DNA from: Methanomicrobiales archaeon
GTDB taxonomy: Archaea > Halobacteriota > Syntropharchaeia > Alkanophagales > Methanospirareceae
Length of the DNA: 6,290 nucleotides
Direction: 5' to 3'
Assembly: GCA_003160755.1 (NCBI GenBank)
Contig: QEXZ01000096.1
Coordinates: forward strand, 1-6,290
Below the pieces are notes generated by a model that had not been told where the DNA came from, did no database searches, and was given only the letters and a program-made list of their open reading frames with translations. How positions within the stretch are numbered: position 1 is the stretch's first letter; every line of letters starts with the position of its first letter. The translations under genes and the position numbers were made by a program. This document shows positions 1 through 4,746 of the stretch, piece by piece.

Positions 1-602
1 TCGTAAGGGACGTGCTGAAGTTAGCGGATAACAGTAGAGAAGCGAAAAGGGTATTGAATGAGGGCAATATCATAGTTAATGGAAGAGTGAGAAAAGACCA
101 TAAGTTCCCCGTGGGTGTCTTCGACGTGCTTTCCATTCCCGTCCTGAAAACCAATTATATCGCTCTTTTGGACGATAAGGGGAAGTTGTCGCTGGTGAAG
201 ATGGAGAAGAAAGAAGCGTCCATGAAGCTGTGCCGCGTGAACGATAAGCGAATGCTAAAAGAAGGAACGATACAATTGAACCTGCACGATGGTAGAAACA
301 TTCTTCCGGGAGAAAAGCTCGGTGAACAGATAAAAACGCATGATTCGCTCTTGATTTCCCTTCCTGATAACAAAATACTGCAGCACTTTGCATATAAAGA
401 GGGCAGTAAAGTGATGGTGGTAGGCGGGAAGCATTCTGCGCAGACAGGCGAAATAGAGGTGATAAGAACCGTGCGCAGTCCGGAATCAAACGTAGTAAAG
501 ATAAAACCAGCCGCCAATGGCGATGCGGGGAGTTTTGAGACCATAGATGATTATGTGTTCGTGGTGGGGGAGAAGAAGATAGAGATACCAAAGATTAAAT
601 AA
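1..602 (+). CDS. rps4e: 30S ribosomal protein S4e, 3' part (5' end outside window)
   Basis: Structural protein of the archaeal small ribosomal subunit, found in archaea and eukaryotes but not bacteria. About 199 residues are visible; the family is usually about 235-245 long, so roughly 40 N-terminal residues lie left of the window. The reading frame is open from base 3 and reads V-R-D-V-L-K-L-A-D, matching the usual internal S4e sequence, so the GTG at 12 is an internal valine and not a start. Domains in order: S4-type RNA-binding domain (REAKRVLNEGNIIVNGRVRKD), the central S4e domain (around TIQLNLHDGRNIL), a KOW motif (EGSKVMVVGGKHSAQTGEI) and the typical C-terminal FETIDDYVFVVG block. It ends in TAA. 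It is followed after 40 bases by rpl5, the usual archaeal order in the spc-type operon. The assignment is secure; only the 5' end is missing. Confidence 0.96.
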   Translation, partial: VRDVLKLADNSREAKRVLNEGNIIVNGRVRKDHKFPVGVFDVLSIPVLKTNYIALLDDKGKLSLVKMEKKEASMKLCRVNDKRMLKEGTIQLNLHDGRNILPGEKLGEQIKTHDSLLISLPDNKILQHFAYKEGSKVMVVGGKHSAQTGEIEVIRTVRSPESNVVKIKPAANGDAGSFETIDDYVFVVGEKKIEIPKIK

Positions 603-640
603 AATACTAAATCTCAAATCGTAAATCAGAAATACTAAAT
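602..640. repeat. Direct repeat and YDLR-type repeat in the rps4e-rpl5 spacer
   Basis: The 40-base spacer is almost entirely repeat. AAATACTAAAT occurs at 602-612 and again at 630-640, ending just before the rpl5 ATG. Between them lies TCTCAAATCGTAAATC (612-627), which matches 15 of 16 bases with 3406-3421 at the end of a membrane-protein frame. No Shine-Dalgarno sequence is present. From memory, AATCGTAAATC units occur as intergenic repeats in many environmental prokaryotes; that is recollection and not checked here. Confidence 0.6.
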
Positions 641-642
641 AA

Positions 643-1173
643 ATGACCGAAACAATGGCAGCAAATCCGAATCCGATGCGGAATATAGAAGTGGAGAAGG
701 TAGTGATAAACATGGGTGTAGGAGAAAGCGGAGAGAAGTTAGCAAAGGCAGAGAAGCTTTTAGAACATATTACCAGCCAAAAACCGATTGAACTGCATGC
801 AAAGAGGTCGCTACAGCCACTCAGTATAAAAAAGGGCGAAGCTATTGCTTGTAAAGTCACACTGAGAAAGGACCGTGCAAAGGAGTTCCTCAAACGCTGC
901 TTTAAAATACAGGATAAACTTTTTGCGAGTCAATTCGATACCTACGGTAATTTTTCCTTTGGCATTGCCGAACATACAGACTTTGGCATTCGATACGACC
1001 CCAAGGTGGGCATATATGGCATGGACGTTTCGGTATCTTTAAAAAGGCCGGGGTATCGAATAAAAGAGAGGAAAATACAAAAAAGAAAGGTGCCGAGCAA
1101 GCAGCGAATAAGCAAGGAGGAAGGCATGGCATTTCTCGAAAAGGAATACGGCGTGGAAGTAGTGGAGGAGTGA
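643..1173 (+). CDS. rpl5: 50S ribosomal protein L5 (uL5)
   Basis: Binds 5S rRNA and contacts the central protuberance of the large ribosomal subunit. The frame gives 176 residues, normal for archaeal L5 (about 170-185). Visible family blocks: MRNIEVEKVVINMGVGESGE at residues 12-31, the TLRKDRAKEFLKR block at 73-85, and the strongly conserved GNFSFGIAEHTDFGIRYDP at 102-120 followed by GIYGMDVSVSLKRPGYR at 123-139. The C-terminal KVPSKQRISKEE is also typical. The ATG at 643 is preferred; ATG 655 and ATG 676 are in-frame alternatives, and the family core begins at about 676, so the exact start is the least certain point. No Shine-Dalgarno is visible. Cotranscription with rps4e is expected. In most archaea rps14 and rps8 follow; here the gene is followed by a T-rich spacer instead. 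Confidence 0.97.
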   Translation: MTETMAANPNPMRNIEVEKVVINMGVGESGEKLAKAEKLLEHITSQKPIELHAKRSLQPLSIKKGEAIACKVTLRKDRAKEFLKRCFKIQDKLFASQFDTYGNFSFGIAEHTDFGIRYDPKVGIYGMDVSVSLKRPGYRIKERKIQKRKVPSKQRISKEEGMAFLEKEYGVEVVEE

Positions 1174-1196
1174 AAAAACACGAGATTCCACAACAC

Positions 1197-1222
1197 TTTT
1201 TCTTTTTACAAAAAACTTTTTT
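1197..1222 (+). terminator. Candidate T-tract terminator after rpl5
   Basis: Two T-rich runs begin 24 bases after the rpl5 stop: five T, a C and five T at about 1197-1206, then six T at 1217-1222. Archaeal RNA polymerase commonly terminates at oligo-T stretches on the non-template strand without needing a hairpin. This would end the ribosomal operon here. It is inferred from sequence alone. Confidence 0.5.
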
Positions 1223-1242
1223 ACTTCGCAAAAACCTTTACT

Positions 1243-1252
1243 AAAAATATAA
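1243..1252 (+). promoter_or_regulatory. Candidate TATA box for the DUF1638-like gene
   Basis: AAAAATATAA resembles an archaeal TATA box. A start of transcription about 25 bases downstream would leave a leader of about 50 bases before ATG 1328, including the short palindrome at 1268-1286. The whole spacer is AT-rich, so chance matches are easy; the T/A-rich stretch inside that palindrome is an alternative box. Confidence 0.3.
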
Positions 1253-1267
1253 GTTTCTTTGGTAAAG

Positions 1268-1286
1268 CTTTCTTTTAAAAAGAAAG
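1268..1286. repeat. Short palindrome upstream of the DUF1638-like gene
   Basis: CTTTCTTT, a 3-base centre TAA, then AAAGAAAG form a perfect 8-bp inverted repeat. After one mismatched pair, AAA/TTT (1264-1266 and 1288-1290) could extend the stem. It could be an operator-like site or leader hairpin; its low GC argues for a weak RNA structure. Together with the T-runs and the TATA-like box, this is all that is visible in the 154-base spacer 1174-1327. Confidence 0.4.
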
Positions 1287-1327
1287 GTTTGTGCTAAAAG
1301 AAAAACAAGAAAAACAAATACGAAATA

Positions 1328-2176
1328 ATGCACATAGGGATTATCACATGCGAGATTTTAAGAAGAGAAATAAAAGAGGCAGTCGAAAAGACAGGCGTGG
1401 ATGAGATATTTCTTGTGCTGCCGGAAACCAGCAATCCCGCGATAAATGCACTAAGTAGAAGGGTAAACAAGAGGTTTTTGAGTGAGCTGGCTAAGGATAA
1501 TGTGAATATAAAAATAAAGGAGAAAACGATAGAAAAGGTAGAAAAGGAAATCCGTGAAAGCGGTATCGGGAATTCCGTGATTATCGAAGTAATGGAATTG
1601 CGAATGCATGATTGCCCCAATAAACTACTGGCAGAGATTGAAGAGGGCATAAAAAAAATGAGCGCTTTTGTGGATTGCGTTTTGCTGGGCTACGGATTGT
1701 GTGGAAGCACAGCAAGCAAGATAGAGCGAGTAATCAGAAAAGCAAAGGTTCCCGTGGCAATACCGAGGGGCAGAAAAGGCGAAATACTGAACAATTGCAT
1801 AGAGATTGCACTTGGCGGAGAGAGGGCTCAGGAATTGCTTCGCGAGGAGCCAGGAACGTTTTTCATGACTCCTGCGGGGGCATCAATCATAAAGGAGCCA
1901 CAGGTGATTTTGGAATCGGCTATAAATATCATGGCAGGGGGGATGAACAGAAGTGCTGCTGTGGACACACCGAGAATAATAAAACTCATGCGGAATCATT
2001 ACCGAAGGGTAGTGAAGATATGCCATTCCGAAGCAGACGAGCGAGATGAGAAATACACGGAAACGGTTGAAAACTTTGCCAAGGAATTCGGGCTGGAGAT
2101 ACAAATCGAGTACGGGGCGTCGAAAATCATGCTTGAGGCATTGGAAAAGACGAAATTTATATTTTCATCAAAATAG
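1328..2176 (+). CDS. DUF1638-like protein
   Basis: Probable member of the DUF1638 family (Pfam), soluble proteins of unknown function found mainly in methanogens and related anaerobes, sometimes near corrinoid methyltransferase genes. The 282 residues start with IGIITCEILRREI, resembling the family's N-terminal cysteine-containing strand. The best family signatures are DCVLLGYGLCGS at 116-127 and the later NNCIEIALGG (155-164) plus EPGTFFMTPAG (174-184), which correspond to the usual DCI..LLG and EPGT-Y-TP blocks. Cysteines at 8, 96, 117, 125, 157 and 232 could bind a metal or cofactor, but that is inference. The central region 55-80 is lysine/glutamate-rich and may be helical. There are no membrane segments. 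ATG 1328 is the first in-frame start and lacks a Shine-Dalgarno. The prenyl synthase gene follows after 47 bases on the same strand. The function is unknown. Confidence 0.7.
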   Translation: MHIGIITCEILRREIKEAVEKTGVDEIFLVLPETSNPAINALSRRVNKRFLSELAKDNVNIKIKEKTIEKVEKEIRESGIGNSVIIEVMELRMHDCPNKLLAEIEEGIKKMSAFVDCVLLGYGLCGSTASKIERVIRKAKVPVAIPRGRKGEILNNCIEIALGGERAQELLREEPGTFFMTPAGASIIKEPQVILESAINIMAGGMNRSAAVDTPRIIKLMRNHYRRVVKICHSEADERDEKYTETVENFAKEFGLEIQIEYGASKIMLEALEKTKFIFSSK

Positions 2177-2183
2177 GGTGGTA

Positions 2184-2192
2184 TTTTATAAA
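2184..2192 (+). promoter_or_regulatory. Candidate TATA box for the polyprenyl synthase gene
   Basis: TTTTATAAA lies in the 47-base spacer after the DUF1638-like stop. The expected transcription start, about 25 bases downstream, falls near 2213-2216, which would leave a leader of only about 10 bases before ATG 2224. That agrees with the lack of a Shine-Dalgarno at this start. Read-through from the upstream gene is equally possible. Confidence 0.4.
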
Positions 2193-2223
2193 GCGAATCT
2201 ATAGAAACTATTGAATAGCCGAA

Positions 2224-3207
2224 ATGAACGAGAGACCGATTCAAGAGGAAGTGCAATACTTCAATCGCAAGTTATCCGGGGTTATCAAGCAGAAGATGCA
2301 GGGATGCACAAACAAGATTTTATACCATGTGTTGAACTATATACGCGATACGGGAGGGAAGCGACTTCGTCCTATCGTTTGTCTCCTATCCGCAGAGGCG
2401 GTAGGCGGTTCACGGGACAGGGCGTTATACACCGCCATGGCTATCGAACTCATTCACAATGCGTCTCTGGTTCACGATGACATTATAGATGAGAATTCCA
2501 TACGCAGGAAAAACCCTTCCAATCCCGCGAGGTATGGCGAAAAAAGAGCGATAGTCATCGGGGATTTTTTGTTCGCTTTTTCCTGCGAGATGCTTGCCCG
2601 ATGCGGTGTTCCCGAAGTCATGGTTTTGGTTTCGAGTACTATTTCCGACATCGCTATGGGGCAGTATCTGGAGTTCTCGTTACGATTAAGCGACATAAAA
2701 GAAGTAACCGAAGAGACGTATTTAGAGATAGCAGCGCTGAAAACGGCGTCTATATTTACGGTGTGTGCCGCCTCTGGTGCACTACTTGGCGGTGGAAGCG
2801 AAACAGAAATTGAGAATCTGCGTGGGTATGGCGAAAACTTGGGCATTGCATTCCAGATACAGGATGACGTGTTAGACGTCTGCGGCGACCCTGCGAAAAC
2901 GGGAAAGCCCATGGGGTTGGACATTAAAAACGGTGAGCGAACCATTCTTGTCATTCATGCGTTAAACCATTCAAAACCTTCCGAGAAGGCGTATTTAGCG
3001 GAGCTTCTGTCAAAGAAAAAGGACATCCGCAATTCCGACATTGACCGAGTAAGAGAGATTTTCGTAAATTCCGGTTCGATTGACTATGCAATCCAGTTAT
3101 CTAACGATTTCGTGATGCGTGCAAAAAGTTGTATTGTGGGACTAAAAGAATCGGAAGCAAAAAAGAAACTGCTGCTCATTGCTGATTTTGCTGCGAGCAG
3201 GGTATAG
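2224..3207 (+). CDS. Trans-type polyprenyl diphosphate synthase
   Basis: Condenses isopentenyl diphosphate units head-to-tail onto an allylic diphosphate in the cytoplasm. At 327 residues it has the normal length of the all-alpha family. Motifs in order: GGKRLRP at 44-50; first aspartate-rich motif DDIID at 85-89 followed by the conserved RR at 94-95; GDFLF at 113-117; QDDVLD at 213-218 (second aspartate-rich motif) and GKPMGLDIKNGERT at 227-240. All catalytic aspartates are present. The residue five positions before the first motif aspartate is Ala80 (NASLVHDD), where archaeal geranylgeranyl synthases generally carry Phe or Tyr. By the known chain-length rule this points to a longer product, such as the side chain of methanophenazine or menaquinone, so idsA or ispB naming is left open. 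ATG 2224 has no Shine-Dalgarno. The other genes of isoprenoid synthesis are not in the window. Confidence 0.93.
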   Translation: MNERPIQEEVQYFNRKLSGVIKQKMQGCTNKILYHVLNYIRDTGGKRLRPIVCLLSAEAVGGSRDRALYTAMAIELIHNASLVHDDIIDENSIRRKNPSNPARYGEKRAIVIGDFLFAFSCEMLARCGVPEVMVLVSSTISDIAMGQYLEFSLRLSDIKEVTEETYLEIAALKTASIFTVCAASGALLGGGSETEIENLRGYGENLGIAFQIQDDVLDVCGDPAKTGKPMGLDIKNGERTILVIHALNHSKPSEKAYLAELLSKKKDIRNSDIDRVREIFVNSGSIDYAIQLSNDFVMRAKSCIVGLKESEAKKKLLLIADFAASRV

Positions 3208-3239
3208 GAATAGGGAATAGGGTGGTACATTCTATTTAA

Positions 3240-3337
3240 GACACTGATTTACACGGATTTTTTCTTTCTTTTGTTGGACGGGGCTAACGGCATTGCTATT
3301 TTCATCTTGTCGGTGTTAATCTGCGTTAATCTGTGTC
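3240..3337. repeat. Imperfect long inverted repeat between convergent genes
   Basis: The left arm 3240-3259 (GACACTGATTTACACGGATT) and right arm 3318-3337 (AATCTGCGTTAATCTGTGTC) are complementary at 16 of 20 positions, around a 58-base centre. Each arm is internally repetitive with a 10-base period: GTTAATCTG occurs at 3315-3323 and 3325-3333. The element fills the centre of the 186-base spacer between the + strand prenyl synthase and the - strand membrane frames. No coding capacity is seen. It could be a degenerate non-autonomous element, a structured RNA or a bidirectional terminator. Confidence 0.65.
3258..3273 (+). terminator. Candidate T-rich terminator after the prenyl synthase gene
   Basis: Six T at 3258-3263 followed by CTTTCTTTTG give a pyrimidine-rich run about 50 bases after the stop at 3207, at the inner edge of the left arm of the inverted repeat. 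Oligo-T is the usual archaeal termination signal. This is sequence inference only. Confidence 0.4.
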
Positions 3338-3393
3338 TAATTAAAGCGTTATCCACGATATAATTGGCAAAATTGACGGGCCCAAGGTATCAA

Positions 3394-3642
3394 TCAGATT
3401 TCACCTCTCAAATCATAAATCGCTTTCTTTATTGTTTTATAATGCAAATAACCTGAAATTGGAAAGAAAATGGTCATAAATATTATGATAAATTCCAACT
3501 CTTCAGGAAATTCTATCCACGCCCACAGAGATAAAAGAACAAAAAATATGGCACCAAATAGCAGATAGCAAAAGAGCAGATAAGGAAAAAACGATATAGT
3601 TTTATTCCCTCCCCCTCCTTTTGTATTGACAATTTTAACCAT
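3394..3642 (-). CDS. Small membrane protein frame, probable 3' half of a frameshifted gene
   Basis: No family is recognised. The 82-residue frame has two strongly hydrophobic segments (about residues 18-42 and 50-66) and a basic, cytoplasmic-looking tail, KKAIYDLRGEI. It overlaps the end of the upstream frame (3513-3815) by 130 bases, in the -1 frame relative to it. Its first residues, MVKIVNTKGGGGNK, are encoded over a G-rich run (- strand GGAGGGGGAGGG, plus coordinates 3607-3618), a likely place for an indel. Joining the two frames there would give one protein of about 140 residues with three membrane segments. No convincing ribosome binding site precedes ATG 3642, which favours the joined reading. 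The last codons fall in a repeat-like stretch (3406-3421) also found in the rps4e-rpl5 spacer. Confidence 0.5.
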   Translation of the reverse strand: MVKIVNTKGGGGNKTISFFPYLLFCYLLFGAIFFVLLSLWAWIEFPEELEFIIIFMTIFFPISGYLHYKTIKKAIYDLRGEI

Positions 3643-3815
3643 GCTTTCATAGTGAGAAAATCCCTAAAGCATAGCGGAGATTGTAAATCCACTTTCTTTA
3701 GCCACTGCTTAAATCTATCTTCACGTTTCCCTCTTCTTTGACGAAGAAACAGGAATAAAGCAAAAGTAACCATGAGGAGAATCCAAAATAACCAAGGGGA
3801 TATTTCTTGTTCCAT
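3513..3815 (-). CDS. Small membrane protein frame, probable 5' half of a frameshifted gene
   Basis: No family is recognised. The frame begins 33 bases after the stop of the LURP-one-like gene on the same strand, so the two probably share a transcript. Its 100 residues start with a membrane segment (WLFWILLMVTFALFLFL, about 8-24) followed by a highly basic stretch RQRRGKREDRFKQWLKK, which by the positive-inside rule should be cytoplasmic. After the G-rich run at 3607-3618 the frame continues as a cysteine-containing hydrophobic tail ending in YLCGRG. The alternative frame carries a longer and more natural membrane region, so the real C-terminus is probably encoded there. Either a one-base deletion (genuine or a sequencing error), ribosomal frameshifting, or two overlapping genes could explain this. 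The start at 3815 is supported by position, and no strong Shine-Dalgarno is seen. Confidence 0.5.
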   Translation of the reverse strand: MEQEISPWLFWILLMVTFALFLFLRQRRGKREDRFKQWLKKVDLQSPLCFRDFLTMKAWLKLSIQKEGEGIKLYRFFLICSFAICYLVPYFLFFYLCGRG

Positions 3816-3848
3816 ATCTTCGTGTGCCCTTTGCCCACTGTTTTCAGT

Positions 3849-4439
3849 CTATTGTTGCCGGCGTTCAATACCGGTCAAAAGGATTCCTGCGGCAATCAAA
3901 AGTCTCGGGTCAACTGAAGGTCTCTCGTCTACTATTGTCATGGTGTACTTGAGTACGAACGGATTAAAATGTTGTTTGATTTTAGCAACTTCTCTATTGT
4001 TTGCTGAGACAACGTATGTTTGCGGGATTAAGCTGATGGCTCTACTTAAAAGAGCTGCGATTAGACTGGTTTCTGTCAACGTTCCTATTTCTTTGCCTTC
4101 TTTAGAGAGAATAATCCATTCGTCCTTAAAAATAGATTTCAGCCCTTTTCGCCTTAAAGCACCCACAGCCTCGCCGGTAGTTACATCTTGTACATTGTAT
4201 GTTGCGCCAATATCAAGAATTTGGGGTGTTTTTATGGTCAAAAGCTCTTGAGTCTGACTTTCGTCCGAGTATATTCGAAAATCTTCCTTGAGTTTAAAGG
4301 CTTTCTGTTTTGAATAGAAAAGAACGTTTCCATTCTCCTCATAGACGTGAAAAGCCCCTCCAAATAACTTGAGTACCTTCCTGCGGAACAGGTACTGCCT
4401 GTGCCGAAACGCGGGATTAATCGCTTTTATCTCAGCCAC
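3849..4439 (-). CDS. LURP-one-related / scramblase-like (tubby-fold) protein
   Basis: Resembles the LURP-one-related (LOR)/phospholipid-scramblase-like superfamily, which has a 12-stranded beta barrel around a central hydrophobic helix (tubby C-terminal-like fold). At 196 residues it is typical of prokaryotic members. Family-like features are the opening YLFRRKVLKLFGGAFHVYEENG (about 16-37) with alternating strands, the NVLFYSKQKAFKLKEDFRIY block (38-57), the QDVTTGEAVGALRRKG turn (84-99) and a hydrophobic C-terminal helix DPRLLIAAGILLTGI (177-191) that would be the buried core helix. No export signal is seen. The start is GTG at 4439, supported by a GGTGGTGG ribosome binding site and by an in-frame stop about 12 codons upstream with no other start between. 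The biochemical role of prokaryotic members is unclear; lipid or membrane binding is only suggested by the fold. A small membrane protein is encoded just downstream. Confidence 0.7.
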   Translation of the reverse strand: MAEIKAINPAFRHRQYLFRRKVLKLFGGAFHVYEENGNVLFYSKQKAFKLKEDFRIYSDESQTQELLTIKTPQILDIGATYNVQDVTTGEAVGALRRKGLKSIFKDEWIILSKEGKEIGTLTETSLIAALLSRAISLIPQTYVVSANNREVAKIKQHFNPFVLKYTMTIVDERPSVDPRLLIAAGILLTGIERRQQ

Positions 4440-4445
4440 TTTTTG

Positions 4446-4453
4446 CCACCACC
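4446..4453 (-). promoter_or_regulatory. Ribosome binding site of the LURP-one-like gene
   Basis: On the - strand GGTGGTGG lies 6 bases before the GTG start at 4439. GGTG matches the GGTGAT part of the archaeal Shine-Dalgarno consensus. It is the only clear ribosome binding site in the window and fixes the non-ATG start. Confidence 0.6.
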
Positions 4454-4476
4454 TTTTATATTGTATCCCTTCATAC

Positions 4477-4484
4477 TATTTATA
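4477..4484 (-). promoter_or_regulatory. Candidate TATA box for the LURP-one-like gene
   Basis: The - strand reads TATAAATA. About 25 bases downstream would place the transcription start near 4458, just upstream of the ribosome binding site at 4446-4453, a coherent arrangement. A second box-like stretch (ATATAAAAGG on the - strand, 4453-4462) is closer to the start and fits less well. Confidence 0.5.
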
Positions 4485-4499
4485 CTTATACCAGCTATA

Positions 4500-4566
4500 G
4501 GCTTTGCACCTAAAGTCCAATATTTTACCGACTTTAGGTGCAAAAGTGACTTTAAGTGCAAAGCCG
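4500..4566. repeat. Hairpin with duplicated right arm
   Basis: The left arm GGCTTTGCACCTAAAGTC (4500-4517) is followed after 12 bases by GACTTTAGGTGCAAA (4530-4544), a perfect 15-bp stem. The right arm is then tandemly repeated: 4530-4547 and 4548-4565 agree at 16 of 18 positions. The second copy ends GCAAAAGCC and can pair with the full left arm including the outer GGC, apart from one mismatch and a bulged A. Two alternative stems are therefore possible. It lies upstream of the LURP-one-like promoter, in the non-coding stretch 4440-4746. Confidence 0.75.
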
Positions 4567-4587
4567 GTGGCACAGTCAAATTTTCTA

Positions 4588-4617
4588 GTGAAATTGCCAA
4601 ATCCTTAAATTTCACTG
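4588..4617. repeat. 9-bp perfect hairpin
   Basis: AGTGAAATT (4588-4596) pairs perfectly with AATTTCACT (4609-4617) around a 12-base loop. Its right arm shares bases 4614-4617 with the start of the next inverted repeat, so the two structures cannot both form completely. Confidence 0.6.
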
Positions 4618-4709
4618 CAGAGCACACGGAGAACGCAAAGGCACCAGAAAAACTGGCTAATGATTGAAACAGCCTAAAAACTCTGCGTGCTCTGCGCTCT
4701 CCGCGGTGA
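4614..4709. repeat. Imperfect GC-rich inverted repeat (CGCAGAG type)
   Basis: The left arm 4614-4641 and right arm 4682-4709 are complementary at 20 of 28 positions around a 40-base centre, and both consist of degenerate GCAGAGcACGcAGAG-like units. The centre holds two small stems, CCAG/CTGG (4645-4657) and GGCT/AGCC (4656-4675). GTGAT-AA-ATCAC (4707-4718) is a further short palindrome at the right edge. The element follows the radical SAM gene on the - strand, where its right arm is followed by TTTTT, so it might also end that transcript. From memory, CGCAGAG-type repeats are common intergenic repeats in environmental prokaryotes. Confidence 0.65.
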
Positions 4710-4746
4710 TAAATCACTGGATTTTTAGATAGTGCCCTTTTCGGTG

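Noticed and set aside
12..14. GTG as the start codon of the S4e gene
   Set aside because: The frame stays open to the left edge and reads the normal internal S4e sequence V-R-D-V-L-K-L-A-D; a start here would remove the N-terminal part of the protein.
76..893. Open frames on the - strand across rps4e and rpl5 (76-591, 155-544, 486-893)
   Set aside because: They lie opposite strongly conserved ribosomal genes, have biased compositions and match no family; they are shadows.
1675..2049. Alternative + strand frame of 124 residues inside the DUF1638-like gene
   Set aside because: It is charged, low-complexity-looking and fully inside a frame with recognisable family motifs.
3772..4251. 159-residue + strand frame opposite the LURP-one-like gene
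   Set aside because: The - strand frame has a promoter, ribosome binding site and a recognisable fold pattern; the + frame matches nothing.
4530..4565. Possible CRISPR-like repeat pair
   Set aside because: The two 18-base copies are directly adjacent with no spacer between them, and no cas genes are present.
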